In this document: one piece after another, positions 1 through 13,391 of the stretch
Numbering within the stretch: position 1 is the first letter of the stretch
Layout: every line of letters begins with the position of its first letter
Source: Zygaena filipendulae
Taxonomy: Eukaryota > Arthropoda > Insecta > Lepidoptera > Zygaenidae
DNA length: 64,000 nucleotides
Assembly (NCBI GenBank): GCA_907165275.2
Contig: OU015665.1
Span: 5,022,001-5,086,000, forward strand
Direction of reading: 5' to 3'
Position numbers and translations under genes: made by a program
The notes under the pieces: model-generated
Seen by the model: only the letters and a program-made list of their open reading frames with translations
Told to the model about the DNA's origin: nothing
Database searches by the model: none

Positions 1-1566
1 ACAAGGAGGATGACCAGTACAGCATCATTCTGGGTTAGGTTAGGTTTGTACTGCTGACCAAGACCAAGCAAAAAATACAAAATTTCATAATATGGCCAAT
101 AATTTGATGTGCCCACGACATGTAGGTATAAGGTTGGCGTGTACGGTGTAGATATTTTTGTATATAAGCATAATTTGCAACCGACATGTAATTGATTTTT
201 AAAGTTTTTTTTTTAAATTAAAATGGTTTAAAGAAAACCTTTCACAGTTGTATAACGACACCAAAATTAATGGCGGCACTACAATCTTTGATTCCCGCCG
301 ATTAGGATGTTGTTATTTGAAATTAAAATGAATAAGTTTTATAACAGAAAATAGGTATCAATTACACTCTATAACAGTTGACCTGTATTAGATAAAATAT
401 TTATTTATCTATTTATTATAGGAATCTATTGCACTTTATTGTACCAAAGGCGGACATAATACTTCTACAATCTTTAATCTACGAGTATGTTTAATATTGC
501 AGTAGTTTATAACAACTGGCAATACCAACAAAATGTGTTTTGTTCCAAATACGAATTTCCATTTAGATTGATTCAGGTTTGGGGTTGTTTACAGTGACAA
601 ATATATAACGTAATATTTTTACCATTTGCCTTTATCGTTTATCTTTGGTAACAAATCAATAGTTGGGTGCAAGCCTACCTATTGATTTGTTGATTATGGA
701 TGGTAAACTGAATCCCACCAAAAACATTCTCATGTAAAATGATGCCAAGACTAGTCCATATGACGGGCACTGTCAAAAGTTATCAGATCTCATGTAGAGC
801 CAAGCTTATACCTCTACAAACCCTAACTCTACAAGGCCTAACTTTTCAAACTTTACACCTAAGTCAGAATATGTGGCTTGGCCATTTCGCTCTATTCACA
901 TGAGTGTAAGGTGAAAAATTTATCCACTTTTAATTACTTTTCTGTTATGCAAAGGTTCTTGCAGTAACGAAACGGCCAAGTCACTTATTCTGACTAAGGT
1001 GTAGAGTTTAAAAATTCAAAGAGTTTAAAAAGGTATGTCAATGATTTCACTGGATTTACTTAAGTGAAAACTATTATGTAATATTAATTTTTTTACATAT
1101 TTGGGTTACGAGTCGAATACTTCAATATGTCCCTCATTTATCTCATTTACCCTGTAGATGAGATTGAAAGTTCAACCACTACACTACCACCACTATTAAG
1201 CTAAATTAAGTTAATTTTAATACAATAGTATAAATTTTGTTAATCCAACATTAAATTGTTGGTGCAAGTCATCCCTTAAGTAGCTTTTAATACGTACCTA
1301 ATATATGAGTTCGTTAAATTTCGTCAATTAAACATTGATGTTACGCAAAATTTATGTATCAATTAAAACTTTGAAAACGTATCGTTAAACGAGTTACCTA
1401 CCTCATGAGATCATTACAAACTTTATGAAGCAATATAAGTAGGTAGTTCAAATATGGGTGCAGGCTGTTGTTGAATTAGGGAAATCCCTCAGATTTAATA
1501 CTTAGGTATAATTAGCTACAAACCAAATTTTATTTGAACTAAGAATTCTGGACATGAAAAGCATAT

Positions 1567-1717
1567 TATGGTCGGATCTCGACATCCGAACAAACTACTT
1601 TTTAACACTAAAATAGTTTAGTATTTAGTACCTATTTTGGTGTTAAAAAGTAGTTTGTTAAAAATTAGTTTTAGTGTTCAAGACTTTACTTTTTTCGAAT
1701 GTTGAGATCCGACCATA
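1567..1717. mobile_element. 151-bp inverted-repeat element
   Basis: TATGGTCGGATCTCGACATC is inverted at the right end as GTTGAGATCCGACCATA. An inner arm, AACAAACTACTTTTTAACAC, is repeated inversely. The arms are interrupted by about 40 bp in the right half. Confidence 0.75.
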
Positions 1718-2019
1718 TTATTATGTTTTAATGCACATTACGTAATAGGTTACCTACTTACTAAATTACCTTCCGCCTAGAAGCAAACAAGATGTTGTTT
1801 TACATAATTATGATGTTGCAAACAACAATTTCATGTTGGATTTATAAAAATATTATCAGAATGTAAGTTTAGCTAAATGTATAGATTCATTTGAATTATG
1901 TAGAGTTTCAGTCTCATTTACAGGTTATTAGTTATAAAGATATAGGTACCGGTAAATAAGAAATATTCGGATCGCGTTAGAAAAATTATCTAATAATCAC
2001 GACACGTTATTTTTTCCTT

Positions 2020-2180
2020 CACTCGTGGTAATTTCAGAGTTCCTGCGGGAATTCCAAGATAAAATATAGATTTAAACCTCCCTCATGAATCACTCTATCT
2101 ATTGTTGAAAACTGCATGAAAACCCATTGCGTAGTTTTAAAGAACTAGGTATACCTACATAAGAACAGACAGACAGCTGG
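2020..2180 (+). repeat. CCGCGG-family repeat, fragment
   Basis: GGTAATTTCAGAGTTCCTGC, AGATAAAATATAGATTTAAA and a GAACAGACAGACAG end. Inverse of the copy at 41500-41655. Confidence 0.6.
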
Positions 2181-3097
2181 AAACGACTTTATGTATTATC
2201 TTTTTTTCATATACCTACCGTACCTACTTAACAAAAAAAAGCAATCGTTTTATCACTATTGAATCTTGAGCAGCTGTTTGCTGAAGTTTTGCAGTAGGTA
2301 TATATAATAGGCATGGCTAAATACAAATCAATTTCCAGAATCAAACTTTTAAGGACTCAATTATGATTATCGTATTCAATTGAAATTCTTGTTTTTATTT
2401 AAATTCTTATTCAATACCTATCTCAAACTTTTCTTGTTATTGCAATGTTATTGAGTTTATCCTGTACGTGTTTCGACCCTAACAAAAGTTGTACGTTGAC
2501 AGTATGAATGAATTTTATATTACATAAGAAAACGTTACGGATAACCAACAATATTTTTAAGCTCATATTATTGTTATAATAAAATATTATGTAATATGGG
2601 ACATTAATTAGCTATATTTTAATCGATACATTCGTGGCGTTTCTGAAACTGTATAAATCTAAATTTTTTTAAAAAACCATATATAATTTTCAATAAATTT
2701 TGAAAATTAAGTGTATGTAATCGTACGTAATATGTTATAATATTTATTTATGTATATGTCAATGTATGTGTTGCATGAGTATAGGTAGTTGGTATGTAAT
2801 GATTTTATATGTTTAGGTATTGTCATGTATTGTGTAGTTTATGTTTTTATGTACCTACCTATTTGATTAATCGAGATTTTTTAAATTAGTTGAAATGAGT
2901 TCAAAAGTTTGATCCGGCATAAAAAGTAATAGGGTATTACTCTACTCATGGATCAGTGATTTTTTTTATCATTTAAATATTTTATCATATCTCTAAAAAG
3001 GTTTTATCATGTTCGTTATGCAACATCATATCGAAGCTTTCGACCATTGCATTGCATTGAAGTCTTTAATTGATGATAACTTTTTTCCCCTATGTCC

Positions 3098-3367
3098 TAT
3101 TTCGATGAAACAAAGCCTATATGTAGGTAGCTCCAGACTAAGCTTAATCTGCCTGTGAAAACCGCATGACAATCCGTTCAGTAGATTCGGAAACTATCAC
3201 GAACAGACAGACAGACAAACAGAGAGACAGACAGACAGACACACAGAAAATAAATTTAAAAACTTTTTTTGGCTTGGTTACTCTTCTTTTATCACCCCTC
3301 TCAATTTTAGGTAAAAATATTCAACGTATACAGAATCGCGGATTATACTCTTTTATTATAGTATAGA
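3098..3367 (+). repeat. CCGCGG-family repeat, long form, 5' truncated
   Basis: GAAACAAAGCCTATATGTAG, a (CAGA)n run at about 3203-3245, and ACAGAATCGCGGATTATACT. Matches 6874-7261 and 54971-55270. Confidence 0.7.
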
Positions 3368-4282
3368 TAGATAGATAATCCTTATTCCTAACTATTTATT
3401 ATAAATGCGAATGTGAGTTTATTTGTTAAGCTTTCACGCCATGTGTCATAAATTTCGTAATCAACTCCTCAGACGTAATTATTTGGTCTGAGATTAACGC
3501 TCAGAATCATTCTAAAGTAATAGATTTACCAAAAATCTACCAAATTATTGTTGATGAGTTACAAATACTACCTATTTATGTGTATTCGTGAATTTTTTTT
3601 GCATTTTAATTAACTCATTTAATCATAATTGTCAAATAGTTACTCCACACAAGTACCTACTATAATTGTGATGTATAAATTACCAGGGGTTCATAATGTA
3701 CGTGCAATTAGATGTTTTTGCTCGCTATTTCCTCTCGGTATCCTTGACCCATATACACAAAACAAAACTGGTCCTAGGGAGACAACAAACGGTCATTGAA
3801 TCCGGAACGTTTGCAATCATTGCGAACGTACCGAATTTATCCGTATTTAATGGTATTTATAAAATCTACATTACTAGTTGGTCCCTTCACGGTGTCAATT
3901 TCGAAATTTCGTAGGAATTCGTTAGTACCTCATATCCTATTCTAAGATCTAAATTGGCAGTAACTATACATCAAATATGGTAGCTGTTCCTCCGCGGTTC
4001 AATCACATGAACTTCAATATTCTGGCGGGAACTCCGAGAGAATTCTTATGTAAAACGCTATTTTTCTATCCGTGAAAGAATTTTTTAAATCGGTTCAGTG
4101 GAACCACTGCATCCAAACTTACAAATTTTGCCTCTTTATAATATTGCTAACGTCAAAAAAAATATATAAAGTATATAATATAGTGAAGCAACACTCTCTT
4201 ATAAATTTCATGCCTCCTTGTACCCAGCGATACCACGCGAAAATTTCTTGGCACACGAGGAAAGTTTAACTATGTAGAATCT

Positions 4283-4450
4283 AACGGCCGCACTCAGAGT
4301 CCTTTTAATGATCACTTAATTTTAATTAAAAATTTTTAAAACAAAATTGCCACAATCAGAGCCGCCTATAAAATTCATGTTAATTGACATTTAACTTAAT
4401 TTAATTTAATTAGTCAAATGCCAATTGACATTAATTTAATGATGATTATC
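4283..4450. mobile_element. Second copy of the GGCCGCACTCAGAGTC MITE, truncated
   Basis: ACGGCCGCACTCAGAGTC, TTTTTAAAACAAAATTGCCA and the TTAATTGACATTTAACTTAA inner arm match 38053-38288. The right end is missing. Confidence 0.65.
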
Positions 4451-4510
4451 TGTGGTTAGGACTAAGGATATTAAAATACCACTAGCTATATAGGAACTTA
4501 ATAGAAACTT

Positions 4511-4700
4511 GGCTTGGGTTATCGACTTAGCCCATCTACCCCCTCCATATTTGGCTTGTCACTGAATTCAAACCGATCAGTTGTAGTACAAACCAATAAT
4601 AATATTACGTGTGTTTTTGTCTTTTGGATTAAGTAAATCGGTATTTTGTCATTATAAGCTTTTTATTTTTAGCTTTTTAGTTTTGTGTTTTTAGATTTTT
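4511..4700 (+). mobile_element. Solo half of the foldback element
   Basis: Matches the centre and right arm of 59341-59742: CTCCATATTTGGCTTGTCAC, GAATTCAAACCGATCAGTTG, and a TTTTTGTCTTTTGGATTAAG to TTAGTTTTGTGTTTTT stretch. The left arm is absent. Confidence 0.75.
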
Positions 4701-5712
4701 TTTTGTTAAAATTTTGTTTATCAACTGTGAACTTTGCTATAGTAATTAGCCACCGTTTGTTTAAACGACACAGGCAACCATTCTGGTCACAAGTTTCCTC
4801 AAGATGAAAGTTTTGTGGAGGCAGTTTGTATTTGTAGTAGGAAAACATTAAAACGGCTCACGTGTTCAAGTTTTCCTCAAATAAGGTGGCATGTTAGGCA
4901 AAAACACCTTATAGAGAGTTATTCTTTAAGACAGTTTCTATCAAGAATGTGGTAGAGCAAAAAAGTAGTTTCAACAAGAATGAAAAAAAGTTATGCACTT
5001 GTATTTTTTTTAAAAATTGCGAAAGCAGCCTTGCTTAGGTTTATTTATTAACTTAGTACATACCTGTAATAAATCTAGAATCAATAAGAAAACTTTCCGT
5101 AATACTAGATACCTATACCTATCTACCTTTTTTTAAGGTAATTTATTAGCTACCAAATTGACGTAATTGGTACGTAGGTAGGTACGATGGAGGAGGAGGA
5201 GACGGTAGGACGGAGTTTTAATTTTTTTTTGTAATTCAAAATTTACTTATATTTATAGATCGAAAGAACAAATTATTAAAAATTGAGTAAAAAAATGCTC
5301 TAAGGACCATTATATTAGGTACTTCTAAACAATAGCCACTTACATTTTTGGTCAAGCGAAACAGTTTGAGTTCGAAAAGAAAAGATGGTGTTGTGCGAAA
5401 AGATGGTGTTTTCAGTATTATAAGTACTATTTCACTTGAGCTTTTGCTAAATTTGCATTATACTTAGTCTTGAGTTTCTAAAGTTGAATGAACAATCGAA
5501 ATTGAATAAACTTCCGTTCAACTTTTCTGGGAGAATCCAAGAAAGACAACTTTTAAAACGCTAAATTATGTTGTCATTTATATGGTATTTTGTGCATTTA
5601 TATAATATTATTGGAATTACCTAGGTACGTATTTTTAATACAATAATTTCATTTTATTCAAAGAAAAATAGGCAAAAGTCGTACATTAAGCTTTCAAATT
5701 TTCGGCGTTGTC

Positions 5713-5850
5713 TGTAATAGATATTATTTAATTATCAATGCGAAAGTGGTTTTTGTTTGTTTGTAACGCTTTCACGCCTTATAACTACTTGTTATGAAAT
5801 TTTGCATACACGATATCACGGAAAAGGACATTGCGGGGAGCAGCGAGTAG
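5713..5850 (-). repeat. CCGCGG-family repeat, fragment
   Basis: TTGTAACGCTTTCACGCCTT, GAAATTTTGCATACACGATA and ACGGAAAAGGACAT are the inner part of reverse copies such as 15849-16059. Confidence 0.6.
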
Positions 5851-6563
5851 GTATTATATAAATTTTGCATGTATTTAATTTTTTTATTTATTTAAATATA
5901 CATTTTTTTTCCATTCGAGATTTTATAAAGGTGTAAAACCTTTGAGTCAATTTTTCTCGGAATTTCCAAGAAACTTTCGCGGGGTATGAGTAGGCATGAA
6001 ATTGGTGGAAGGCGAAGAGTGTCGCTTCTTTATATAATTAATAATCTCTATAATATCATTGATCTCTATTCTTTGATAAAGATAAGCGTAGAGGTGTACT
6101 ATTGCTGCTATACTTATCAAAACTCTACAAAAACAAAAAAGCTAAGTAGAGCAAAAGCTAAGTAAAATGATGGGTACCGTACAGAATGGACGGGATAACT
6201 CAATTCACACTTCACTAATTTTTAATTAACAGAATACACTTCTTCATAAAACCTTTAGTAACTATCAACAAATACCTATGAAGTTTCCTATAAAGTAACC
6301 TCGCTTCTCTTGAATAAGCGATAAAGTTAAGCGGTTTATCTGTTGGTTTCCACGGCGGGCCCTTGTGGATTTATCTAGCTCAAAATTAAATATAAGCATA
6401 CCTCCTACATTAAACTAAGTACTTAAGTAGAAGCTCAACTAGGGGAAGGTATACCTACTATATGCTACACAATGTAGTGCTTCACGCCACAACACATCCT
6501 GAGCTGGAATCTTCTTTGAGGTAATGTATTGTATTTTAAAAACAATTAAACGAACAGATAGTG

Positions 6564-6590
6564 TTAATAATAATAATAATAATAATGTTA
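6564..6590. repeat. (TAA)n microsatellite
   Basis: Uninterrupted TAA units of about 24 bases. Similar arrays occur at 26864-26882 and 60818-60843. Confidence 0.85.
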
Positions 6591-6649
6591 ATGTTAATGT
6601 TTCATTAACTATAAACTTTCTATTATTATTATTCATTTATTTACAATAT

Positions 6650-6830
6650 TATAAAAACCCTAAGCCTAGCAAGTAGCGTGTCACCGACAACAAAGCAGAG
6701 CTCAAGCTGCCGGTGGTAAGGTCGCGGAATCAGGAACCTCCGTACAATGCGCGTCGTGTCGAGGATTACCGCCTTCTGCACCTGACCCTAGATTGAAGTC
6801 TCTCGAGATGTTCATCGAGACTGTTCGCTA
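6650..6830 (-). pseudogene. Possible LINE C-terminal fragment
   Basis: The minus strand reads VQKAVILDTTRIVRRFLIPR, then a short frame to LLARLRVF. 'VQKA..L.T..IVRRFL' resembles the C-terminus of lepidopteran non-LTR elements. It is short, with no catalytic motif, so the call is tentative. Confidence 0.4.
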
Positions 6831-6873
6831 TCAGATCGTTCGATGAAACAATATTAGTATAATATTATTATAA

Positions 6874-7261
6874 GTAGTTGTGCCCCGCGGTTTCACCCGC
6901 GTGAAAGGTTTTTATTTAAAAACTTTTCCGAACATCCAATTAAAGTGAAACAAAGCCTATATGTTGCTCCAGGCATAAGTCTAGTTAATTTGTGCTCCAG
7001 GCTAAGCTTAATCTACGTGTGACAACCGCATTAAAATCCGTTCCGTAAATTCGGTGATTATCGCGAACAGACAGACGACAGACAAAAAATAATTTTAAAA
7101 ACTTTTTTGTGTTTCGTTACTCTTCTTTTATCGTCCCCTCTTAATTTTTGGTAGAAATATTCAATGTACAGAATCGCGGATTCTACTCTTTTATTATAGT
7201 TTTTGTTAAAAATATTCAAAGTACAGAATCGCGGATTCTACTCTTTGATTATAGTATAGAT
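6874..7261 (+). repeat. CCGCGG-family repeat, long form with tail duplication
   Basis: AGTTGTGCCCCGCGGTTTCA head, GAAACAAAGCCTATATGTTG, then a 3' tail present twice in tandem (about 7147-7200 and 7201-7257, each with ACAGAATCGCGGATTCTACT). Confidence 0.75.
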
Positions 7262-8316
7262 ACGTAGTTTAAATTAAACAGACATTAAGCTCTGGAATAA
7301 GCCGCAGTGACATAGTGTAAATAATTTTTAATCTGAATATTCCACGGGAAATCCGGAATTAATGCAAGTGAAACCGTGGAGGTCTGTTATATTTTTAAGA
7401 ATTTGTATTTATTAATTATTGTTGTAGGTACACTCCAATAAGATTCCCAAATAATATAATAATCGATAATAATCTTTCAGCGAAAAAATAAAATAATTCA
7501 CCCTCTGTGACAGTTCAGTGAACTGTGTGATGTAATTTTGGACCGAACAAATACTTTCGTAACAAATAAGTACCTGATCCCTATTTGCACACCCAGTAAC
7601 CCATTTAATTAACTTTTCGGACGACTTTTCCTTTATCTATTCAAGCCATAGGATTTCCGTTTTTTCACCCTTTCTCCTCAGGAGGGTTATTTTGTAAAAG
7701 TCAAAGCACTATAAAATTAGTACTTAGGTACACAGGCCCACACAAAAATAAAATTAAAACCTACGTGTCTGAACAGAGCTTTATACTCTAACTCTCAGTC
7801 GAAGTTTAAGATCTTAATCACCTGAGAGACCTATTTTACGCCAGAGATCTCTAAATTGAAATAACCATTTTGTTGGGCACCATAAGAATTACTTTGTTAT
7901 GCTAGGTTCCCTCGTGGATAAAATTAGATGAGTAATGATTGTAATTTGTAACGTTTAACTTTTCGTATTTGCATATTGTTAATTATGAAAATGATTTGTG
8001 TTGTCCTGTTAGCTGCAGAGCTTAGTTATCAGTTTTTTTTTTTGTAATAACTTCTTTTTTCTTTTTTTTCTACTTCTTTCTTTCTCTTCTTTGTTTATCT
8101 TCTTTAAGCGGGGTTCGCACGGGTCGATTTTCACCGTGCGGCAAAAAACGTGCGCCTTTAACCCCACTTTGTACAAACATTGGGCTGAATACAAATCCAT
8201 ATCGCGTCACAAGTCACTATCGCTTACAATATATTATAATAATATTATGTTACGGTCAATGCGATAAAACGTGGCGACTATGAATAAATCACCGCTTATT
8301 ATCACTACATAGTACA

Positions 8317-8430
8317 TTTTATAAAACAAAGTCCTCCACCGCGTCGGTCTGTTTGTCTGTCTGTTCGCGATAAACACGAAAACTTCTCAAGGGATTTCCA
8401 TGCAATTTTCACCAATGAATGAATGATGTC
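8317..8430 (-). repeat. CCGCGG-family repeat, fragment
   Basis: ACAAAGTCCTCCACCGCGTC, TGTTTGTCTGTCTGTTCGCG and TTTCCATGCAATTTTCACC. Inverse of 50482-50605. Confidence 0.6.
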
Positions 8431-9016
8431 GAAGCATTACGGTCATTCAGAGTTGTATCAAAGAATATTTACGAACTCGGGTTGGTAGCTATTTGTGCGT
8501 TACGTTAATGTATATTTTTACAACAAGTTATCGGTGGACGCAACGTGATTCGATTTTGTAATATGGTTCCAGTTTCATTGGAAAAATCATAGTAATTTAC
8601 AAATTTATATCAAACTTTTTTTAAAGATACTTATTACCTAATTATATGAATTCAAATATCAAAATATGTTAATGCGAATTAAGACACTATTATAAAAATA
8701 GAACTACTAATTTTGTCAGGAAACAAATACATATCTAGGTAGGTACAAAACTTTAAAATTATTATAATTCAACAGTTTTGCTTCTTTTTCGGGTTTGATT
8801 TCCAAATATTTTTTTCCTAATTAGGTAATTGAAATGCAACTAACAATAAGACCATTTGCAATAAAGGTAAGTATACTTACTTACATTTGTGGTTTGATAC
8901 TGTAGTTAAAAATTTTATATTATAGTTATAAGTAGGTACAGTATCATATCAGTTACAGAAAATAATATAGTAGGTAGTCTTTGTTTCAAATGGCTTACTA
9001 GTGCCACACTCTAAAT

Positions 9017-9251
9017 GGACGTAGATAAGCAATAACATGTTAACCCAAAAAATTAAGTTACCTATTCAGAACGATTTATTGAGAGTTAGGGAACGTTTTT
9101 TAACTATGTGTTTACCTTATTACATTGTTTAAGTATGTAACTAAATATTGAACATAAAAAATGCTGACAGAAAATAGCGCTATAAGTTTAAAACACATTT
9201 TAGTCAAAATTTCTCCAGTGTGGGTTAACACACTATTGTTTATCTATGTCC
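9017..9251 (+). mobile_element. GGAC..GTCC MITE, copy 1
   Basis: Begins GGACGTAGATAAGCAATAAC and ends ATTGTTTATCTATGTCC, with long imperfect terminal inverted repeats containing GTTAAC. Flanks are AAAT and AATA, so the target duplication is imperfect here. Confidence 0.8.
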
Positions 9252-9849
9252 AATATAGGTATCCTATACCTGACAATCAAAAATAACTTTGCCAACGTTT
9301 GTTTTACATGTATCTATGTATAATAATAATAATATACATAGGTAGGTATAAGAATTATTCTCCCCATCATACTGTTTCATTATTTATTGAGCGCAGTCTT
9401 TCAAATCCCTTTAGAAATCTCGTGGCGTTTGCGAGTAAATATTCGGCACATCCAACCTAGTATGTACCCATAATATGTTCGCCGTTTGTAGAACTCATTC
9501 TGTACCTTACCTATTTAGATATACATACATAATATATTAAATTATTACGCATGCTCGCATTTCACGAAAGAAATTGGTAAGTAAATATAAAAAAAAAACG
9601 AGAGTGGAAGTTATGACGGTGATATAAAACTGCTCAAATTGGGTCGTGCATAATAATAATACATATTATATATGTGTACAACAGCGCGTCAGCCTAAGTT
9701 ATGGCTAAAATGCTAAATCACGTAGCTCACATGTATTCCACAAAAAAGCGATCCACTAAGATGAATTATTTTACCAAACTCGCCTTACGCTATTCCCCTT
9801 AGATATATTTTCTTTGAAAATAGGGATCTCTATGTGTTTCTGCCTAGGT

Positions 9850-10345
9850 ACGGAACCTTTTAATGTACCTACAAATACTCCATTAAAAGAGCGGCTAATT
9901 CGGTCGGTTCGGAGTCAGACACATGCACCGAGGGTTCGGTACAAATTTTAATGTCAAGAAAAATCTGAAAACCGTATCAAATTGATGGTTTTCGGATTTT
10001 TCCCTTTACTCAGCTAAAATAAAACATAGCTGCTTGCCAAATTTAATTATTCTAGATCAACGAAAAGTACCCTATAGGTTTTAATCTATTCCGCGTGACA
10101 AAATATTACGGCATTATCGACCGTTATTACCTCATATTATTTGGTTGTGTTGACTTAGTAGTTTGATTTTTTCACAGCTTCAAGGGAGTGCAAACTTGCT
10201 TAGATGTTATTAATTTCAATTTAACACCTTCACGGGTTCCTGAGGACGGATCTCGACAGACACACAGACAGACAGCAAGACGGACAACGAAGTGACGAAA
10301 GGAAAAAAAAAGGTTTACGTACCTTTAAGTACGGAACTCTAGAAA
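9850..10345 (+). mobile_element. Dispersed repeat with GTACGGAAC ends
   Basis: Begins CTAGGTACGGAACCTTTTAA and ends AAGTACGGAACTCTAG. It contains ACAGACAGACAGCAAGACGG, ACAACGAAGTGACG and a CACCGAGGGTTCGGTACAAA block seen in a common lepidopteran interspersed repeat. No coding capacity; class not settled. Confidence 0.55.
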
Positions 10346-11591
10346 ACGATAAGCCGTTCAGTAAATAATACTCTTCTTAATTACCTGTAACAAGATAAAT
10401 ACATTACCATTACCTTTGTCTTCTGCAGTGTGTGGGATAATCCCGGGCCTCTCCTAATGCCCCTATATTTCCTTTTTTATTGCTTTTTGTTCATTACATT
10501 CTTCATACCTTTAGTAGGTATAGATATATTGAATAAATAATAATATAAATTCACAGACATTCGCTAAGATATAAGGCCTAATTTTTAACAAGGTTCGTTT
10601 ATTTTCCCACTATATTTTTCTTTATAAACCTTCTTATAGCACATTGATACCAACTTAACCTGAATAGCTCGGCTTAATACGTATATTATGTAGTTTGAAT
10701 TTTGATGTTTACCTACTCCTTAACTTAATCCTGGACCTAAAACCTGTATAAAAATTCGTAAAAGTAATTTCAGTAGTTTTGAAATTTATTTCAGACAAAC
10801 AAACAAAAATGATGAAAAATATGTTTGAATAGGAATGCAAGAACCACAGGACTCTCTTGATGTTACATACATACTTCTCTTTTATTCCTATCCTCGTATA
10901 TTAGATTATAGGTCAGTAAGTCACAAAATGTTATAAGATATTATAGTTTTCGGCTTTCAAGATAATTACGAAGTATGTTTTATGTTTCCTTTTTTCATCT
11001 GTTTATAAAAAAAATAATGTGTTTAAGTGCCTAAGTTTCAGTTTCAGTTTTGGCCGAAACTACGACGATGACCGAAAGTTCGATTACGGTTTCGGAGGAA
11101 AAATCAGTTTCGATCGGACACTAGTCTATGTATATAATGGAAAACACATGAAACATTTTCATTTTGTGTACAAAATATAACGCATAACGTAACTATTTAT
11201 GTTTCACTTCAAAAACCGTAAAATTCTTCGGCTTATGTAGATCCACGTGAACCTTGATGGCTCTATTTATAGCGACCACAGCACAGGGATAAAAGGGTTT
11301 CAAACACATTGTACTATTACGTATATAGGTGAATGGTCATAAAATAAGTGGCGTTTAGCTGCTAAATGGACTATATTTTGTTGCTGGGAAAGAAAGGACG
11401 GTCATTCGATATGTAATGTATACTATATGTAAAGATATCGTAAATAAGACGTTTACAAAATTATTAATAACAATGCTTGAACAATATTATCACACTTTGC
11501 CACCTTGGTCCAAAATTGAGCAGTGCTTATACTAGGGCTAGGGATATTAGACAACTGACGTATTAACGTAGGTATACTTATTGTTGTAAAT

Positions 11592-11641
11592 ACATACGAA
11601 ACGTACTAAACGAGTGTTTAGTAGGTACGTTTCGTATGTTC
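11592..11641. repeat. Hairpin, ACATACGAAACGTAC stem
   Basis: ACATACGAAACGTAC pairs with GTACGTTTCGTATGT, and inner TAAAC pairs with GTTTA after a small bulge. Confidence 0.75.
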
Positions 11642-12188
11642 AACTAGACTAGAGGTAAACACCACTTTGTTCTTCACATCTAAGTAAATGTTTGCCAAAC
11701 TCAAAAAAAATTATCTTCATTTTATATTTTTATGTGAAAAAGATTGTATATTTTTTTTATATTTGTAAGATAAAATTGCAGAAACATATTTTCAATTTTT
11801 TTTTTCAGTTCTTTTCGAATGAATTTAGAGTTTTTTTCTTCTAGCAAAGAATACTGTAAAATATAGCTAGATAATGTACAAAGTTACTAAGTTTCACGAT
11901 GTTTCGGAGAGCAGCCTGAAGTTTCGGCCAACGCACGTAATGTGTTTATTAGGTACACGAACCCACTTCATGTTTATAACCTTGTTTATATCTTATGATA
12001 AGAAATTTAAAACGTGTTTAGAATACTGTCTATAAAAACATTTTATGATGATAAATTGTACGAAAGAAAGGCTTACGTTAAACGATTACATAATGCGATG
12101 CAGTGCAAATTTTATTACTCGCGATATTAGGTCCCATAGAGGTAAGATGGAGCATTTAATTTTGGCATGACGATAGATCGGCTCTTTA

Positions 12189-12232
12189 GTCAACTCAGCC
12201 CGCTCCAAACTTGGCCCGCGGGCTGAGTTGAC
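12189..12232. repeat. 15-bp-stem hairpin
   Basis: GTCAACTCAGCCCGC and GCGGGCTGAGTTGAC, 14-base loop. A third GTCAACTCAGCC copy lies at about 12262. Confidence 0.8.
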
Positions 12233-12613
12233 CAAATAATTAATTTTATTATTTTTATTTAGTCAACTCAGCCAGTTTAAAAAAAAAAAAACAAATATTG
12301 TATTGTGTCTTTGTACATAATCAAATATTTAGTTACAAAAATCTTTTATTTTTTCGTTTCAAAAGAATGTTTACCCACTCAAGTACGCAATGTTAATATT
12401 TGTTCTATGATTTTTCTAGAGGGAAAGTTCTATTCGTGAAGACGCTTTAAAGATCTCTTGGGATACATATGCCGTGGCCGCAGCTAAAATAGGTTTTACT
12501 TAGGTACGAGTAGGTATACATAATATATCACTAGGCTGGTACTGCATATAGTACGAGTAAGCAAATAATGTGGTTTTGTGATAAAGGAGTAGGTACCTAC
12601 CTTCTTATTTTGA

Positions 12614-12880
12614 AGTAGTTGTGCCCCGCGGTTTCACTTGCGTGAGTTTTGGGATTCCCGCAGGAACTCAAAAGTACCATCAGCAGTGAAAGTCCCGTCG
12701 AAATCGGTCCAACCGTTTCGGAGATTCACCCGCGTGAGTTTCGGTTCCCCCGTAGAAACTCCAAGTTTCTTTCATAAGAACCTTCTCATAATAACAAATA
12801 AGACAAAAAGAATTACCTAGTTAAACTGGTCCAGCCGTTCACGCGTGACGCAGTGACCAAGGGAAATTTTTATATATTTG
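12614..12880 (+). repeat. CCGCGG-family repeat
   Basis: AGTTGTGCCCCGCGGTTTCA, then GAAATCGGTCCAACCGTTTC and a second CACCCGCGTGAGTTTC start, so two pieces are joined. Confidence 0.7.
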
Positions 12881-13391
12881 TATGTATAAGTATATTTTCT
12901 TTTTCTTTCATTTCATTTCAAAATTATTTCTTTGTTAATTATTTACATATTGTAGGTAGGTATCTACGATTTATATTTTCTTACTCATATACTTACTTAA
13001 TATATATAATAAGGGACAGAAGTTCAGTGTAAAAATTAAATGCAGCAGCTGGTGGTCTGGCTGTCTGCTGTTTATTATGTTTGTCTCTTACTGACAGCAT
13101 TTGTTCCATCCCATAAACATAATATTTACTGTACCTACCTACTTAATGTAACAAAACATTGCTAGAGTGGTCGTTTCATATCTTTTAAATTCACCACTTT
13201 AAAGTCGTCAAAAAACAACTCTTACATAAACATAATATTTTTATGTAAATAGTTGTTCTTCGTCTTGGAAAAACGCAATAGGCAATTGTAGGTATATGAC
13301 GAATCACCCAACAATAGCTGTATTTGGGTATTTGGATACACGTTCAAAATAAATAAAAAGTTATTAGATTCTGATTCATCTGCACCAAGAT

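Noticed and set aside
3203..3245. Regularly spaced CAGA units as a possible CRISPR-like array
   Set aside because: Simple-sequence DNA within a eukaryotic interspersed repeat; no spacer-repeat structure.
6439..6636. 65-codon frame with poly-Leu
   Set aside because: Created by the (TAA)n microsatellite.
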